DNA of 64,000 nucleotides from Curtobacterium poinsettiae (GCF_025677645.1 NZ_CP106879.1:3592542-3656541); one strand, 5' to 3'; counted from the stretch's first letter, positions 1 through 8,779 are shown. The notes: generated by a model from the sequence alone, not told the origin. Translations and numbers: made by a program.

Positions 1-607
1 GTGCTGCCAGGAAGAAGATCGTCAGGTACCCGACCGTGCGCCACAGGAGCACGAAGCCGATGGCGACCTTCGCGAGCGTCGGGTCGCCGAGCCAGTCGGT
101 GTTCGGCAGTCCGAACAGTGCCTTGAGCGTGGCGTTGAGCAGACCGTAGTTCGTGTCGAACACCAGGCTGTAGATGAGCGCGATGACGATCGGCGACAGC
201 ACCATCGGGATGAAGAACGTCACCCGGAACAGGTCTCGGGCGCGGAGCCCCTTGGCGTTGAGCGCCTGCGCGACCAGGAGCGAGCACGGCACGATGACGA
301 ACACGGCGATGAGTGTGTAGATCAGCGAGTTGACCAGGGCGGTGCCGAAGCTGGTGTCCCGGAACAGGTTCGCGTAGTTGGACAGGCCGATCCAGTTCGG
401 CGTGCCGAGGCCGACCCACTCGGTGAGTGACAGGTACACGGCGGCGAGGACCGGCACGATCATGAAGAGCCCGTACAGCACGTAGAACGGTGCGATGAAC
501 AGGTACGGCGCGCTGCCCCCGTTCGTGTTCAGGCGTCGGCGACGAGCGGGCGGATCGGTCGTGGTGGTGGCGGACACCGGGATGCCGGTGGCGGTTGATG
601 TGGACAA
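1..607 (-). CDS. Carbohydrate ABC transporter permease (MalF/UgpA type), 3' part outside window
   Basis: Inner-membrane subunit of a sugar ABC importer. The reading frame opens with a TTG codon at 607-605, preceded by GAGGAGGA, and encodes a short Thr/Pro/Arg-rich cytoplasmic tail followed by a first membrane span (YLFIAPFYVLYGLFMIVP) and a loop with SLTEWVGLGTPNWIGLSNY, typical of the MalF/UgpA side of binding-protein-dependent sugar permeases. Further spans follow, and the gene runs off the left edge, so the EAA loop near the C-terminus is not visible. It starts 11 bp after the stop of the binding-protein gene, with its ribosome site overlapping that stop, so the two are almost certainly co-transcribed. 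The substrate cannot be read from the sequence; the neighbouring hexosaminidase suggests amino sugars or glycans. Confidence 0.85.
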   Translation of the reverse strand, partial: MSTSTATGIPVSATTTTDPPARRRRLNTNGGSAPYLFIAPFYVLYGLFMIVPVLAAVYLSLTEWVGLGTPNWIGLSNYANLFRDTSFGTALVNSLIYTLIAVFVIVPCSLLVAQALNAKGLRARDLFRVTFFIPMVLSPIVIALIYSLVFDTNYGLLNATLKALFGLPNTDWLGDPTLAKVAIGFVLLWRTVGYLTIFFLAA

Positions 608-618
608 CGTCGTCCTCC

Positions 619-1998
619 TCAGGCGCGGGTCTGGCCGCGGAAGTCGGCCGCAGCGGCGTCGAGCGCCTGCTTCGGGGATATCTGGCCCTTGTAGGCCTTG
701 ATGAGGTAGCCGCTCAGGACGGTCTGCAGGATCGAGGCATCGGCGCTCTGGTGCTGCGAGGGCACGTCGTCGACGACCGACTTGTAGACGCCGAACAGCT
801 GCTGCCCGCCGAAGTACGGGTCGCTCAGCGCCGCGAGCCGCGGGTCGTCGTAGACCGATCGGAGCGTCGGCAGGTAGCCGAGGTCCTGGTAGCGCTTCAC
901 CTGCTGGTCCGGATCGAGGTACGCGGCGAGCACCAGGTCGATCCCGGCCCTCGTGAGCGGCTTGTCGCGGAGCACCGAGAACCCGGTGCCGCCGCCGACG
1001 CTCGTCGTGCTGCCACCACCCGCGAACCGGGGCAGGTTCCGCACCTTCCACTTGCCCTTCTGCTCGGGCACGTTCGGCTTGATGCCGTAGCTGGCGTACC
1101 AGGAGGGCATGTCGACGGCCAGGATCGTGCCGCCCTTCAGCCCGGACTGCAGGCTCGGTCCGTACATGTCGGCGACCGTCGCGATGGCACCGGACTGCAC
1201 ACCGTCGACCAGGAACTGCAGGGTGCGTTCGGCCTCCGGCGTCTGGATGTCGATGCCGCCGTCCTCGTCGTACAGGTCGCCGCCCCGCTGGAGCAGCAGG
1301 ATCTGGTAGCTCTGCAGCGTGCCGCCCGGATCGGTGACCGCCACGGCGTGCAGCGAGACACCCTTGCTCTTGTTGAGCTTCGCGCCGACGTCCATGTACT
1401 CCTCCCACGTCGTCAGGTCGTCGGGGATGCCGAGGGCCTCGAACTGGTCGGCTCGGTGGTAGTAGACGCACAATGGCGTGTCCGAGTCGAGCGCGTAGAG
1501 GTGCCCGTCCTTCGAGAACGGCGTGAGTCGCGCAGCGATGAGGTCGTCCTTGCGCGACGCCACCGACGGCGACAGGTCGCTCAGCAGCTCTGCAGCGATG
1601 TCACCGCGGAGCATCCGGCAGAACGCCCCGATCTCGAGCCCGGCGACGTCCGGCGTGCCCGTGCCGGCGACGGCCTGCGCGATGAGCTTGGTCGGGATGT
1701 CGGCCGCGGCGATGGTGGTGATGTCGAGCGCGAAGTCGAAGTCGGACTTCCGGTCGGCGACCGGCAGCGCCTCGGTGAAGAACTTCTCGTAGCCGGGGTC
1801 GTGCGTCCAGAAGGACAGGTCAGCGCGTCCGGAACGCACGGCTGCGGTGGACTGTGGAGAGCAGCCCGCGAGCAGCGCGCCGAGGGCGATGCTGCCTCCC
1901 GCGGCGGCGCCCCACCGGAGCAGGTCGCGTCGGCTCGGTCCACGGCCTGGAGGCACAGGTGGCGCAGGTGGGGAGAGTCGCCTGGGTACTGGGGTCAC
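619..1998 (-). CDS. Extracellular sugar-binding lipoprotein of an ABC importer
   Basis: Family 1 solute-binding protein that captures a sugar or oligosaccharide outside the membrane for the adjoining permease. The signal region has a twin-arginine motif (SRRDLLRWG) followed by a hydrophobic stretch and lipobox LAGC, so the mature protein is probably a Tat-exported lipoprotein anchored at Cys46. The body is about 415 residues with the usual SBP_bac_1 features (FWTHDPGYEKFF near the start, GTGTPDV, DLTTWEEYMD). A GTG start at 1998 with AGGAG six bases upstream is preferred over an upstream start at 2064, which would place the lac-operator-like palindrome inside the gene. LacI lies directly upstream on the same strand. 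Confidence 0.85.
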   Translation of the reverse strand: MTPVPRRLSPPAPPVPPGRGPSRRDLLRWGAAAGGSIALGALLAGCSPQSTAAVRSGRADLSFWTHDPGYEKFFTEALPVADRKSDFDFALDITTIAAADIPTKLIAQAVAGTGTPDVAGLEIGAFCRMLRGDIAAELLSDLSPSVASRKDDLIAARLTPFSKDGHLYALDSDTPLCVYYHRADQFEALGIPDDLTTWEEYMDVGAKLNKSKGVSLHAVAVTDPGGTLQSYQILLLQRGGDLYDEDGGIDIQTPEAERTLQFLVDGVQSGAIATVADMYGPSLQSGLKGGTILAVDMPSWYASYGIKPNVPEQKGKWKVRNLPRFAGGGSTTSVGGGTGFSVLRDKPLTRAGIDLVLAAYLDPDQQVKRYQDLGYLPTLRSVYDDPRLAALSDPYFGGQQLFGVYKSVVDDVPSQHQSADASILQTVLSGYLIKAYKGQISPKQALDAAAADFRGQTRA

Positions 1999-2052
1999 GA
2001 AGGTCTCCTGACGTCGTCGTCGAGGTGCGTGCGGAAGTGGCGGTGAGCGCGC

Positions 2053-2064
2053 GTGAGCGCTCAC
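2053..2064. promoter_or_regulatory. LacI-type operator upstream of the binding-protein gene
   Basis: Perfect 12-bp palindrome GTGAGCGCTCAC, the same core as the idealised symmetric lac operator. It lies 55 bp upstream of the chosen GTG start of the sugar-binding protein and just downstream of the lacI-like gene. It is the natural target for that regulator, although binding is inferred. Confidence 0.55.
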
Positions 2065-2103
2065 TCACGGGACGGACGCGGGCCGCGCCTCCCGTCCGGG
2101 GGT

Positions 2104-3165
2104 TCAGTCGGCGGGGCGGAGGTGACGCCGCTCAGCGGACGGCGGCGCGCTGGTGGCGCGCGTGATCAACTGGCCGGGCAGCATCCGGTGGCGCTCGGCC
2201 GGCGGGTGGCCGTCGAGTGTGCGGAAGAGGCGGTGCATCGCGAGGCGGGTAGCCTCGTCGAAGTCCTGGCGGATGGTCGTGAGCGGCGTCGGCAGGTAGG
2301 CCGAGATCGGCATGTCGTCGAAGCCGACGATGCTGACGTCACCTGGCACGGACAACCCGCGCTGCTGGATGGCGGCCATCGCGCCGATCGCCATCTGGTC
2401 GTTCGCGACGAAGACCGCCGTCAGGTCCGGGCGGCCGAGCAACGAGCGCATGGCCTCGTAGCCGCTCTGCGGCGACCAGTCTCCCTCGGCCGGTGCGTGC
2501 TCGGCGACGCCGGCGTCCTGTAGCGCCGCCCGCCACCCCGCCAGCCGGCGCGAACTCGAGGTCCAGTCCGCCGGACCCGCGATGTGCCAGACGGTCTCGT
2601 GCCCGAGGGCGAGCAGGTGATCGGTGGCCGCGAAGGCGGCGCCGCTCTCGTCGAGACCGACCGCAAGGGTGTTCTCGCGGTCGGCGACATCCGGCGGCCC
2701 GAGCGTCAGCACCGTCACGCTCTGGGGCAGGCGGAGCTGGTCCATCTGGTTCTCGACCGGCTCCGAGAAGACGATCGCCTCGACGTCCTGGCCGACGAGC
2801 GAGTCGACCGCCGGCTGGAGCTCGGATGCGGTCGCCGCGACGGTGCGGACGATGGCCAGGCTGTACCCGTTCGTGCGGCACGCCTGCTCGACGCCGGTGA
2901 GCATGGCGGTCGGGCCGTACAGGTTCGTGCCGATGGTGATGAGACCGATCCGGCGGGAGCGCTGCGACTTGAGGGAGCGCGCAGCGGCGTTCGGGCGGAA
3001 ATCCAGCTCGTCGATCGCTTCGAGGACCCGGGCGCGGACCGCCTCGGTGACGTGCGGTTCGTCGTTCACCACGCGGGAGACGGTCTTCTGGGAGACGCCC
3101 GCCAGGGTCGCGACGTCGGTCATGGAGGCCGGACGGAGGCGATGAACCGATGCGTTGCCGCTCAT
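2104..3165 (-). CDS. LacI family transcriptional regulator
   Basis: Sugar-responsive repressor. The N-terminal helix-turn-helix reads MTDVATLAGVSQKTVSRVVN, a textbook LacI headpiece, followed by the hinge region and a periplasmic-binding-protein-like effector domain with IVGFDDMPISAYLPTPLTT near the C-terminus. About 353 residues, normal for the family. ATG at 3165 is preferred to GTG at 3180 because AAGGAG lies six bases before it, inside the longer reading. It sits upstream of the ABC sugar-uptake genes on the same strand and has a palindrome in its own promoter, so it probably controls both itself and uptake. The effector is unknown; a sugar released by the nearby GH20 enzyme is possible. 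Confidence 0.9.
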   Translation of the reverse strand: MSGNASVHRLRPASMTDVATLAGVSQKTVSRVVNDEPHVTEAVRARVLEAIDELDFRPNAAARSLKSQRSRRIGLITIGTNLYGPTAMLTGVEQACRTNGYSLAIVRTVAATASELQPAVDSLVGQDVEAIVFSEPVENQMDQLRLPQSVTVLTLGPPDVADRENTLAVGLDESGAAFAATDHLLALGHETVWHIAGPADWTSSSRRLAGWRAALQDAGVAEHAPAEGDWSPQSGYEAMRSLLGRPDLTAVFVANDQMAIGAMAAIQQRGLSVPGDVSIVGFDDMPISAYLPTPLTTIRQDFDEATRLAMHRLFRTLDGHPPAERHRMLPGQLITRATSAPPSAERRHLRPAD

Positions 3166-3231
3166 CGTCAGCTCCTTCACTGCTCCGTGGGACCGGCCGG
3201 GACCGGGTGTGGGAGCAAGACAACCACGGCA

Positions 3232-3247
3232 TTGTCTACGTAGTCAA
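3232..3247. promoter_or_regulatory. Probable LacI-family operator in the regulator's own promoter
   Basis: TTGTCTACGTAGTCAA: a perfect CTACGTAG core flanked by TTG and CAA, giving dyad symmetry except for one mismatched pair. Central CG with symmetric flanks is the usual shape of LacI-family sites. Located 67 bp upstream of the regulator's start; autoregulation is inferred. It differs in sequence from the palindrome at 2053-2064, so one regulator may not bind both. Confidence 0.45.
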
Positions 3248-3372
3248 GAGCGATTCCGCGGTGGTCATCGCAGTTGCGAGGTTGTGGCTCGTATTGATGT
3301 GCAGCATTCTGGATTGGTTCGCCGTGCCGAGGCGCGAACCGAGAGGAAGAACATGAAGAAGATCCGGGTCGC

Positions 3373-3975
3373 ATGCCACGCGGGCGGAGACAGGCGGTGA
3401 GGGCGTCAGGCACCTGGCCCTCCGTGCGCAGAGGTGCCACCGCCGCCCTGATGGTCGCCACCACCGGCGCCTCGCTGCTGGCGGTCGACAACCTGCTCGG
3501 CTTCATCGGAACGCATCTGCTCGCAGCAGGGCCAGTGTTGCTGGTCGCTGCGATCTCGGTGCCAGCAGGAGTCGTGGCCGCTGCCGGTGCTGCGCTCGCT
3601 CGCGACGCCGTGCACCTCGTCTTCGCGGCCGCCACCGCCGTCTTCGTGAGCGCTCTGTCGCCGGCGACCAGCAGCCAGCTGTGGCTCCCCATCGCGGTCG
3701 TCCTGCAGGCGCTCGTCCCGTTGGGCTTCGCAGCCGCCGGGCTGCTGGTCCTTCGCGGTTCGGGGAACTTCACCGCGGTGCGGGTCCTCGCGGTGATGCT
3801 CGTGGGGTTCGCCGCCGCCTGGATCGTCACCGCGTTCATCCCGGTGGCGCTCGTGGCGTTCCTCCTCGCGCAGGCCGGCACGCTGGTCGTCGGGGCTGCC
3901 CTCAGCCTGCAGCCGGTTCTTCGCCGCGGCCGGAGTCTTGCGCGTGAGCTGTGGTCGAGCGCGGAGGTCCGCTGA
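3373..3975 (+). CDS. Small multi-span membrane protein, unknown function
   Basis: About 200 residues, not assigned to a family. Apart from a basic N-terminus (MPRGRRQAVRASG) and a basic C-terminus, the protein is almost all hydrophobic, with five or six probable membrane spans rich in Ala, Val and Leu (for example LVFAAATAVFVSAL and VLAVMLVGFAAAWIVTAFI). A GTG at 3397 with GGAG upstream is an equally plausible start and would shorten it by eight residues. It lies between the lacI gene (divergent) and the GH20 gene (same strand, 110 bp downstream). Codon use fits the genome. Confidence 0.55.
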   Translation: MPRGRRQAVRASGTWPSVRRGATAALMVATTGASLLAVDNLLGFIGTHLLAAGPVLLVAAISVPAGVVAAAGAALARDAVHLVFAAATAVFVSALSPATSSQLWLPIAVVLQALVPLGFAAAGLLVLRGSGNFTAVRVLAVMLVGFAAAWIVTAFIPVALVAFLLAQAGTLVVGAALSLQPVLRRGRSLARELWSSAEVR

Positions 3976-4084
3976 GGATCCCCGCCGCACGTCGCTGGGC
4001 GGTGTGCGTTCGACGCGGTGCGGATACGATCGTGCGCGCATCCCGACCCAGCGAGGGCAAGGGGCGTTCGAGGGGGAGAACAGC

Positions 4085-5557
4085 GTGGTGCGTCAGCAGG
4101 GAAACGTGGGTCCCGGATCGTCTGCCAGGCGCACGCTTGCGGTCGGGCTGGCGATCGCCGTGTCGGCCGCAGCTCTGGTCGGCATCCGTGCAACGGCAGG
4201 ATCAGCGGACACCGCAGCCTCGGCGGTGACGGTGACGAAGGTCACGGCGACGACCACCGCCACCTCGACCGGCACCGCTGTGCGCACCACGCTGAAGGTG
4301 AAGAACACCGCCGCGGTGCGGAAACCAGCTTCCTCCGCGTGGCTGTACCTGTCCGCCGGCACCAAGAAGTACACGCTCGGCCGGGTCGCGGTGAAGGCAC
4401 TCGCCGCTGGTTCGAGCACCTCGGTCACCGCAGTGCGCGGCACGCCTTCCCGTGCTGCAGCCGGCAAGTACTCGGTCTTCGCCTGCACGGGCGCCTACTC
4501 CGTCGACAAGTGCCGCACGTCGACGGGGACCGTCACCACCAAGCCGACCAAGCGCGCGCGTCCGGAGACGGGCGTGATGCTCGACGTCGCTCGCGCCTAC
4601 TACCCCGTGGCGTTGGTCAAGCGGTACATCGACCTGCTCGCCGACGACGGCGGCCGCTTCCTGCACCTGCACCTCACCGACGACCAGAACGTCGGGATCG
4701 AGAGCACGGTCCTCGGCCAGACCCTTGCGAATGCCGATCTCGACCACGGCGTCTACACGAGCCGGGTCACCCATCGCCCGTTCCTGAGCGCCGCGCAGGC
4801 GCGCACGATCGCCGACTACGCGGCGAAGCGGGGCATCGCGGTCGTGCCGGAGATCGACACTCCCGGCCACATGGCCGCCGCGTTCGCCCTGCTCGAGGAG
4901 CAGCACGGCACGAAGTGGGTCGACCGCATCCGTTCGGGTGAGAACGAACTCGACACGTCGGTGCCCGAGAGTCTCGCGCTGGCGAAGAAGCTCTCCGCCG
5001 AGGTGCAGCGGACCTTCCCCTCCAGCCGCACCGTGCACATCGGCGGCGACGAATGGGGCGACGACGTCACCGCCGCCCAACGCGTCGCCTGGATGAACGC
5101 GATGGCGGCCGCACTCGGCGACCGCGAGGTCTGGGCCTGGAACGACGGGATCGATCGGGTCACGGTCGGGCGACTCGACCCCCGCATCCGCGTCACCTAC
5201 TGGAGCTTCGACGGCGACACCGAGGACGCAGCGGAGCGCCGCGAACGCCGAGCGCGGCGGGCCAGTGCGGCCGACCTGCAGAAAGCCGGCATCGACCTGC
5301 TCAACTACAACTCGTACTACCTCTACGAGGTGCCGACCGACCTCGACCCAGCCGACAGCGAGTACACCGTCGCCGACCTCCGCGAGAACTGGTCACTCCG
5401 GGCGTGGGACGGCGACTCCGGTTCACTGCTCGCTGCTCCGATGTCGGGCGCGGCCGTCGCGATATGGGGAGAAGACCTGGAGGCTCCGCCCTCTGACGCG
5501 CTCCTGCGGTGGAGCGCGCCGCACGTGACGGCGATGCTCGAGACCGCAGCCTCCTGA
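4085..5557 (+). CDS. Secreted family 20 glycoside hydrolase (beta-N-acetylhexosaminidase)
   Basis: Exported enzyme expected to remove terminal beta-linked N-acetylglucosamine or N-acetylgalactosamine from chitin fragments or glycans by substrate-assisted catalysis. From the GTG start at 4085 (GGGGAG six bases before) there is a signal peptide (RRTLAVGLAIAVSAAALVG), a Thr/Val-rich domain of about 110 residues, then a GH20 barrel from about residue 160. Visible GH20 marks are HLHLTDDQNVGIE, EIDTPGHMAA and IHIGGDEWG; Asp322-Glu323 form the catalytic pair. A late WIGED-like motif reads IWGEDLE. It follows the sugar uptake and LacI genes, suggesting extracellular hydrolysis coupled to import. Upstream in-frame codons to 3938 overlap the previous gene and were not used. 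Confidence 0.85.
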   Translation: MVRQQGNVGPGSSARRTLAVGLAIAVSAAALVGIRATAGSADTAASAVTVTKVTATTTATSTGTAVRTTLKVKNTAAVRKPASSAWLYLSAGTKKYTLGRVAVKALAAGSSTSVTAVRGTPSRAAAGKYSVFACTGAYSVDKCRTSTGTVTTKPTKRARPETGVMLDVARAYYPVALVKRYIDLLADDGGRFLHLHLTDDQNVGIESTVLGQTLANADLDHGVYTSRVTHRPFLSAAQARTIADYAAKRGIAVVPEIDTPGHMAAAFALLEEQHGTKWVDRIRSGENELDTSVPESLALAKKLSAEVQRTFPSSRTVHIGGDEWGDDVTAAQRVAWMNAMAAALGDREVWAWNDGIDRVTVGRLDPRIRVTYWSFDGDTEDAAERRERRARRASAADLQKAGIDLLNYNSYYLYEVPTDLDPADSEYTVADLRENWSLRAWDGDSGSLLAAPMSGAAVAIWGEDLEAPPSDALLRWSAPHVTAMLETAAS

Positions 5558-5613
5558 CGGACGCGGGGCGGGCCTCCAAGCCGATCGCTGGAACCGCCGG
5601 AACCGCCGCCCGC

Positions 5614-6555
5614 CTACCCGAGCGGCTCGACGCCGTAGCCGGCGACCACCGCACGCAACTCGTCCAGGTAGGTCTGCGCCTGCACCGTGAGCGGCACCGA
5701 AGCGTGCGCGATCCAGCCGATCTCGATGCGCTCATCGACGTCGAGCGGGATGGCGACGATCTCGGGGTCGAGGTCGTCACTGATGAGCCCGGTCGAGATC
5801 GTGTAGCCACCCAGGCCGATCATGAGGTTGAAGATCGTCGCCCGGTCCGACACACGGATCTCCCGCTTGCTCGACATCGTCGACAGGATCTCCTCGGCCA
5901 GGTAGAAGGAGTTGTTCGCGCCCTGGTCGAAGGTCAGGCGGGGCAGGTCGGCGAGGTCCGCGAGCGACGCGCGTTCCCGTGCCGCGAGCGGGTTCCGCTT
6001 GGCGACGAAGATGTGCGGCTGCGCGACGAAGAGCGGCGTGAACACGACGCCGGCGTCCCGCAGCAGCTTGCCGAGCACCTGCGTGTTGAAGTCGTTGCGG
6101 TAGAGGATGCCCACCTCGCTGCGCAGGGTGCGGACGTCCTCGATGATGTCCCAGGTGCGCGTCTCGCGGAGCGAGAACTCGTATTCGTCCGCAGCCGCCG
6201 CCTCGACCATCCGGACGAAGGCCTCGACCGCGAACGAGTAGTGCTGGGCGGACACCCCGAGCAGACGACGCGACCGTTGGCCACCGACGTACCGCTGCTC
6301 GAGGAGCGAGACCTGCTCGACGACCTGTCGGGCGTAGCCGAGGAACTCGACGCCGTCGACGGTGAGCACGACCCCTCTGGCCGAGCGGGTGAAGAGCGGG
6401 CGGCCGATCCGCGTCTCGAGGTCCTTCATCGCCGCGGACATCGTCGGCTGCGACACGTAGAGCAGATCGGCCGCTGCGCTGATCGAACCCTCCGTCGCGA
6501 CCTCGATGAAGTACCGGAGCTGCTGCAGGGTGATGTCGTTCGAGACACGGGCCAT
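5614..6555 (-). CDS. LysR family transcriptional regulator
   Basis: 313 residues. The winged helix-turn-helix is at the N-terminus (LQQLRYFIEVATEGSISAAADLLYVSQ in sequence, helix-turn-helix around SISAAADLL and QPTMSAAMKDLE), followed by the typical LysR effector domain. It is transcribed away from the mesX-mesD pair with 119 bp between starts, the classic arrangement for a LysR activator and its target. The inferred role is sensing methionine or sulfur status and controlling mesXD; an unrelated aromatic or sugar effector cannot be excluded. The start ATG is the only sensible one and is followed immediately by the domain. Confidence 0.88.
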   Translation of the reverse strand: MARVSNDITLQQLRYFIEVATEGSISAAADLLYVSQPTMSAAMKDLETRIGRPLFTRSARGVVLTVDGVEFLGYARQVVEQVSLLEQRYVGGQRSRRLLGVSAQHYSFAVEAFVRMVEAAAADEYEFSLRETRTWDIIEDVRTLRSEVGILYRNDFNTQVLGKLLRDAGVVFTPLFVAQPHIFVAKRNPLAARERASLADLADLPRLTFDQGANNSFYLAEEILSTMSSKREIRVSDRATIFNLMIGLGGYTISTGLISDDLDPEIVAIPLDVDERIEIGWIAHASVPLTVQAQTYLDELRAVVAGYGVEPLG

Positions 6556-6564
6556 AGGCCGAGG

Positions 6565-6580
6565 CTATACCGGTGCATAG
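6565..6580. promoter_or_regulatory. Candidate LysR-binding dyad between lysR and mesX
   Basis: CTATACCGGTGCATAG: inverted CTAT/ATAG arms separated by eight bases, ten bases upstream of the lysR start codon and about 95 bp before mesX. Position and form suit a LysR autoregulatory site. Weak evidence, because the arms are short. Confidence 0.35.
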
Positions 6581-6674
6581 CGTCTCGGTATTACCTGATG
6601 GCTCACCGTTCCCGCCATGATCGAGGCACCCCTTCCCCAGCGCCCGCGGGCGCTCGACGAACAGATTGCCGACC

Positions 6675-7649
6675 ATGGCGAACGACTTCACCTTCAGCAT
6701 CACCCGGACCCGGTTCGACGAGGACTACTCCCCCGCGGACAGCTCCCGGCTGACCACGAACTTCGCGAACCTGGCGCGCGGCGAGCGTCGGCAGGAGAAC
6801 CTGCGTGCAGCGCTGGCGATGATCGACGGGCGCGCGAACGACCTCGCGGGGGCTTCTGCTGACGGTGCCGGTGACCGCTACCGCCTGCAGCTCGACATCG
6901 TCTCGGTGGCGCTGGAGTTCTCCGACGGCGGGGCGGACGCGGAGTTCCCGCTGCTCGAGATGCTCGACGTCACGATCGTCGACCAGCACACCGGCGAGCG
7001 CCACCGCGGGATCCTCGGCAACAACTTCTCGTCGTACCTGCGCGACTACGACTTCTCCGTCCTGCTGCCCTCATCGCCGGGCTTGCCGTCTGACTTCGGG
7101 GCGCTGCACGGGGCGCTCTTCCAGCGCTTCCTGGAGTCCGACGCCTTCCACGCCGACTTCGACACGGAGCCGGTCGTCTGCATCAGCGTCTCGACGAGCC
7201 AGACCTACCGGCAGAACGGGTACGTCCACCCGGTGCTCGGCGCCGAGTACGAGCACGAGCACTCCTCGCTCACCGACGACTACTTCGGCCGGATGGGCAT
7301 GCGGGTCCGGTACTTCCAGCCTGCCGGAGCGGCAGCCCCGCTCGCGTTCTACACGCGCGGCGACCTGACCGGCGGCTACACGGACCTCCAGCTGATCGGG
7401 ACGATCGCCACCATGGAGACGTTCCAGAAGATCTACCGTCCGGAGATCTACGCCGCGAACACCCCGGCCGGCAGCACCTACCGCCCCACCCTCGACCACA
7501 CCGACTTCACGCCCACCCCGGTGACCTACGACCGCGAGGAGCGGAGCCGCCTCGGGATCACGCAGGGGCGCTGGACCGAAGAGCACCTCGTGACACCGCA
7601 CGGCGCGCTCCTCTCCCGTTTCGCTGCCGAACCCGTCCCCGCCCGCTGA
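6675..7649 (+). CDS. mesX: DUF1852 protein, MesX partner of a folate-independent methionine synthase
   Basis: About 324 residues. The N-terminus FTFSITRTRFDEDYSP with TTNFANLARGERRQENL is characteristic of DUF1852. In published work on folate-independent methionine synthases, this family (MesX) was shown to be needed together with the MetE-like protein MesD for methionine synthesis that also needs oxygen; the exact methyl donor was unsettled. The partner follows 20 bp downstream, on the same strand. ATG at 6675 matches the usual N-terminus of the family; an in-frame TTG at 6666 is unlikely. No signal peptide, so cytoplasmic. The divergent LysR gene is the likely regulator. Family membership is clear; the function is carried over from the literature. 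Confidence 0.82.
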   Translation: MANDFTFSITRTRFDEDYSPADSSRLTTNFANLARGERRQENLRAALAMIDGRANDLAGASADGAGDRYRLQLDIVSVALEFSDGGADAEFPLLEMLDVTIVDQHTGERHRGILGNNFSSYLRDYDFSVLLPSSPGLPSDFGALHGALFQRFLESDAFHADFDTEPVVCISVSTSQTYRQNGYVHPVLGAEYEHEHSSLTDDYFGRMGMRVRYFQPAGAAAPLAFYTRGDLTGGYTDLQLIGTIATMETFQKIYRPEIYAANTPAGSTYRPTLDHTDFTPTPVTYDREERSRLGITQGRWTEEHLVTPHGALLSRFAAEPVPAR

Positions 7650-7669
7650 CCGTCTGGACCGCCACTCCC

Positions 7670-8719
7670 ATGAGCTCTCTCCTCCCCACCTCGATCGTCG
7701 GCAGCCTGCCGAAGCCGTCCTGGCTCGCCGAGCCCGAGCGGCTCTGGTCCCCCTGGCAGCTCGACGGCGCCGCCCTGACCGAAGGCAAGCAGGACGCCCT
7801 CCGCTCCGCCGTCCACGAGCAGGAGCACCGCGGCATCGACATCGTCAGCGACGGCGAGCAGACCCGCCAGCACTTCGTCACGACGTTCATCGAGCACCTC
7901 GACGGCATCGACCAGGAGCGCAAGGAGACCGTCCGCATCCGCGACCGCTACGACGCTGCTGTCCCCACGGTGGTCGGCGCCGTGAGCCGTCCCGCCCCGG
8001 TGTTCGTCGACGACGCCAGGTTCCTCCGCGCGCAGACCGATCGCCCCATCAAGTGGGCGCTCCCCGGCCCGATGACGATGATCGACACCCTCTCCGACCA
8101 GCACTACAAGAGCCGCGAGAAGCTGGCGTGGGAGTTCGCCACGATCCTCAACCAGGAAGCTCGCGAGCTCGAAGCCGCCGGCGTCGACGTCATCCAGTTC
8201 GACGAGCCCGCCTTCACCGTCTTCCACGATGAGGTGCAGGACTGGGGTGTGGCCGCGCTCGAACGCGCGACCGAGGGCCTGCGCGCCGAGACCGCCGTGC
8301 ACATCTGTTACGGGTACGGCATCGAGGCGAACAACAAGTGGAAGGAGACGCTCGGGGCGGAGTGGCGGCAGTACGAGCAGTCGTTCCCGCTCCTGCAGCA
8401 GTCGTCGATCGACATCGTCTCGCTGGAGTGCATCCACTCGCACGTGCCGCTCGAGCTCGTCGAGCTCATCCGCGGCAAGAAGGTCATGCTCGGGGCGATC
8501 GACGTCGCCACCGAGACCGTCGAGACCCCGGGAGAGGTCGCGGAGGTGCTGCGGCGGGCGCTCGAGTTCGTCGACGCGGACAAACTCATCCCGAGCTCAA
8601 ACTGCGGGATGGCGCCGCTGGCGCGGGGTGCGGCGCTGGACAAGCTCAGCGCGCTGTCCGCTGGTGCGGACATCGTGCGGGCCGAGCTCGCTCGCGTCGC
8701 GGTGCCGGCTGCGCGCTAG
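7670..8719 (+). CDS. mesD: Core MetE-like methionine synthase (MesD type)
   Basis: 349 residues, matching only the C-terminal catalytic half of MetE, so it lacks the N-terminal folate-binding domain. The zinc site expected of MetE is complete: His211 and Cys213 (HICYGYG), Glu253 (SLECIHSH) and Cys312 (SSNCGM). The homocysteine-binding start IVGSLPKP and the motif VIQFDEPAF are also present. It should transfer a methyl group to homocysteine to give methionine. Its tight pairing with the DUF1852 gene identifies it as the MesD branch rather than MesA, MesB or MesC. ATG start at 7670. Whether the genome also carries a full MetE or MetH cannot be seen here. Confidence 0.82.
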   Translation: MSSLLPTSIVGSLPKPSWLAEPERLWSPWQLDGAALTEGKQDALRSAVHEQEHRGIDIVSDGEQTRQHFVTTFIEHLDGIDQERKETVRIRDRYDAAVPTVVGAVSRPAPVFVDDARFLRAQTDRPIKWALPGPMTMIDTLSDQHYKSREKLAWEFATILNQEARELEAAGVDVIQFDEPAFTVFHDEVQDWGVAALERATEGLRAETAVHICYGYGIEANNKWKETLGAEWRQYEQSFPLLQQSSIDIVSLECIHSHVPLELVELIRGKKVMLGAIDVATETVETPGEVAEVLRRALEFVDADKLIPSSNCGMAPLARGAALDKLSALSAGADIVRAELARVAVPAAR

Positions 8720-8779
8720 CGTCCCGGCTCCGGACCGGCCTGAAGGCACGGCTCGGCTTCGGCAGGCGCGTCACGTCCG

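Noticed and set aside
595-2046. Long open frame on the + strand opposite the sugar-binding protein
   Set aside because: Low-complexity Arg/Val/Asp translation with no domain; it is the antisense shadow of a well-supported gene in GC-rich DNA.
6556-6674. SAM or cobalamin riboswitch before mesX
   Set aside because: Only 119 bases shared with the lysR promoter, with no conserved riboswitch core or leader stem that I can recognise.
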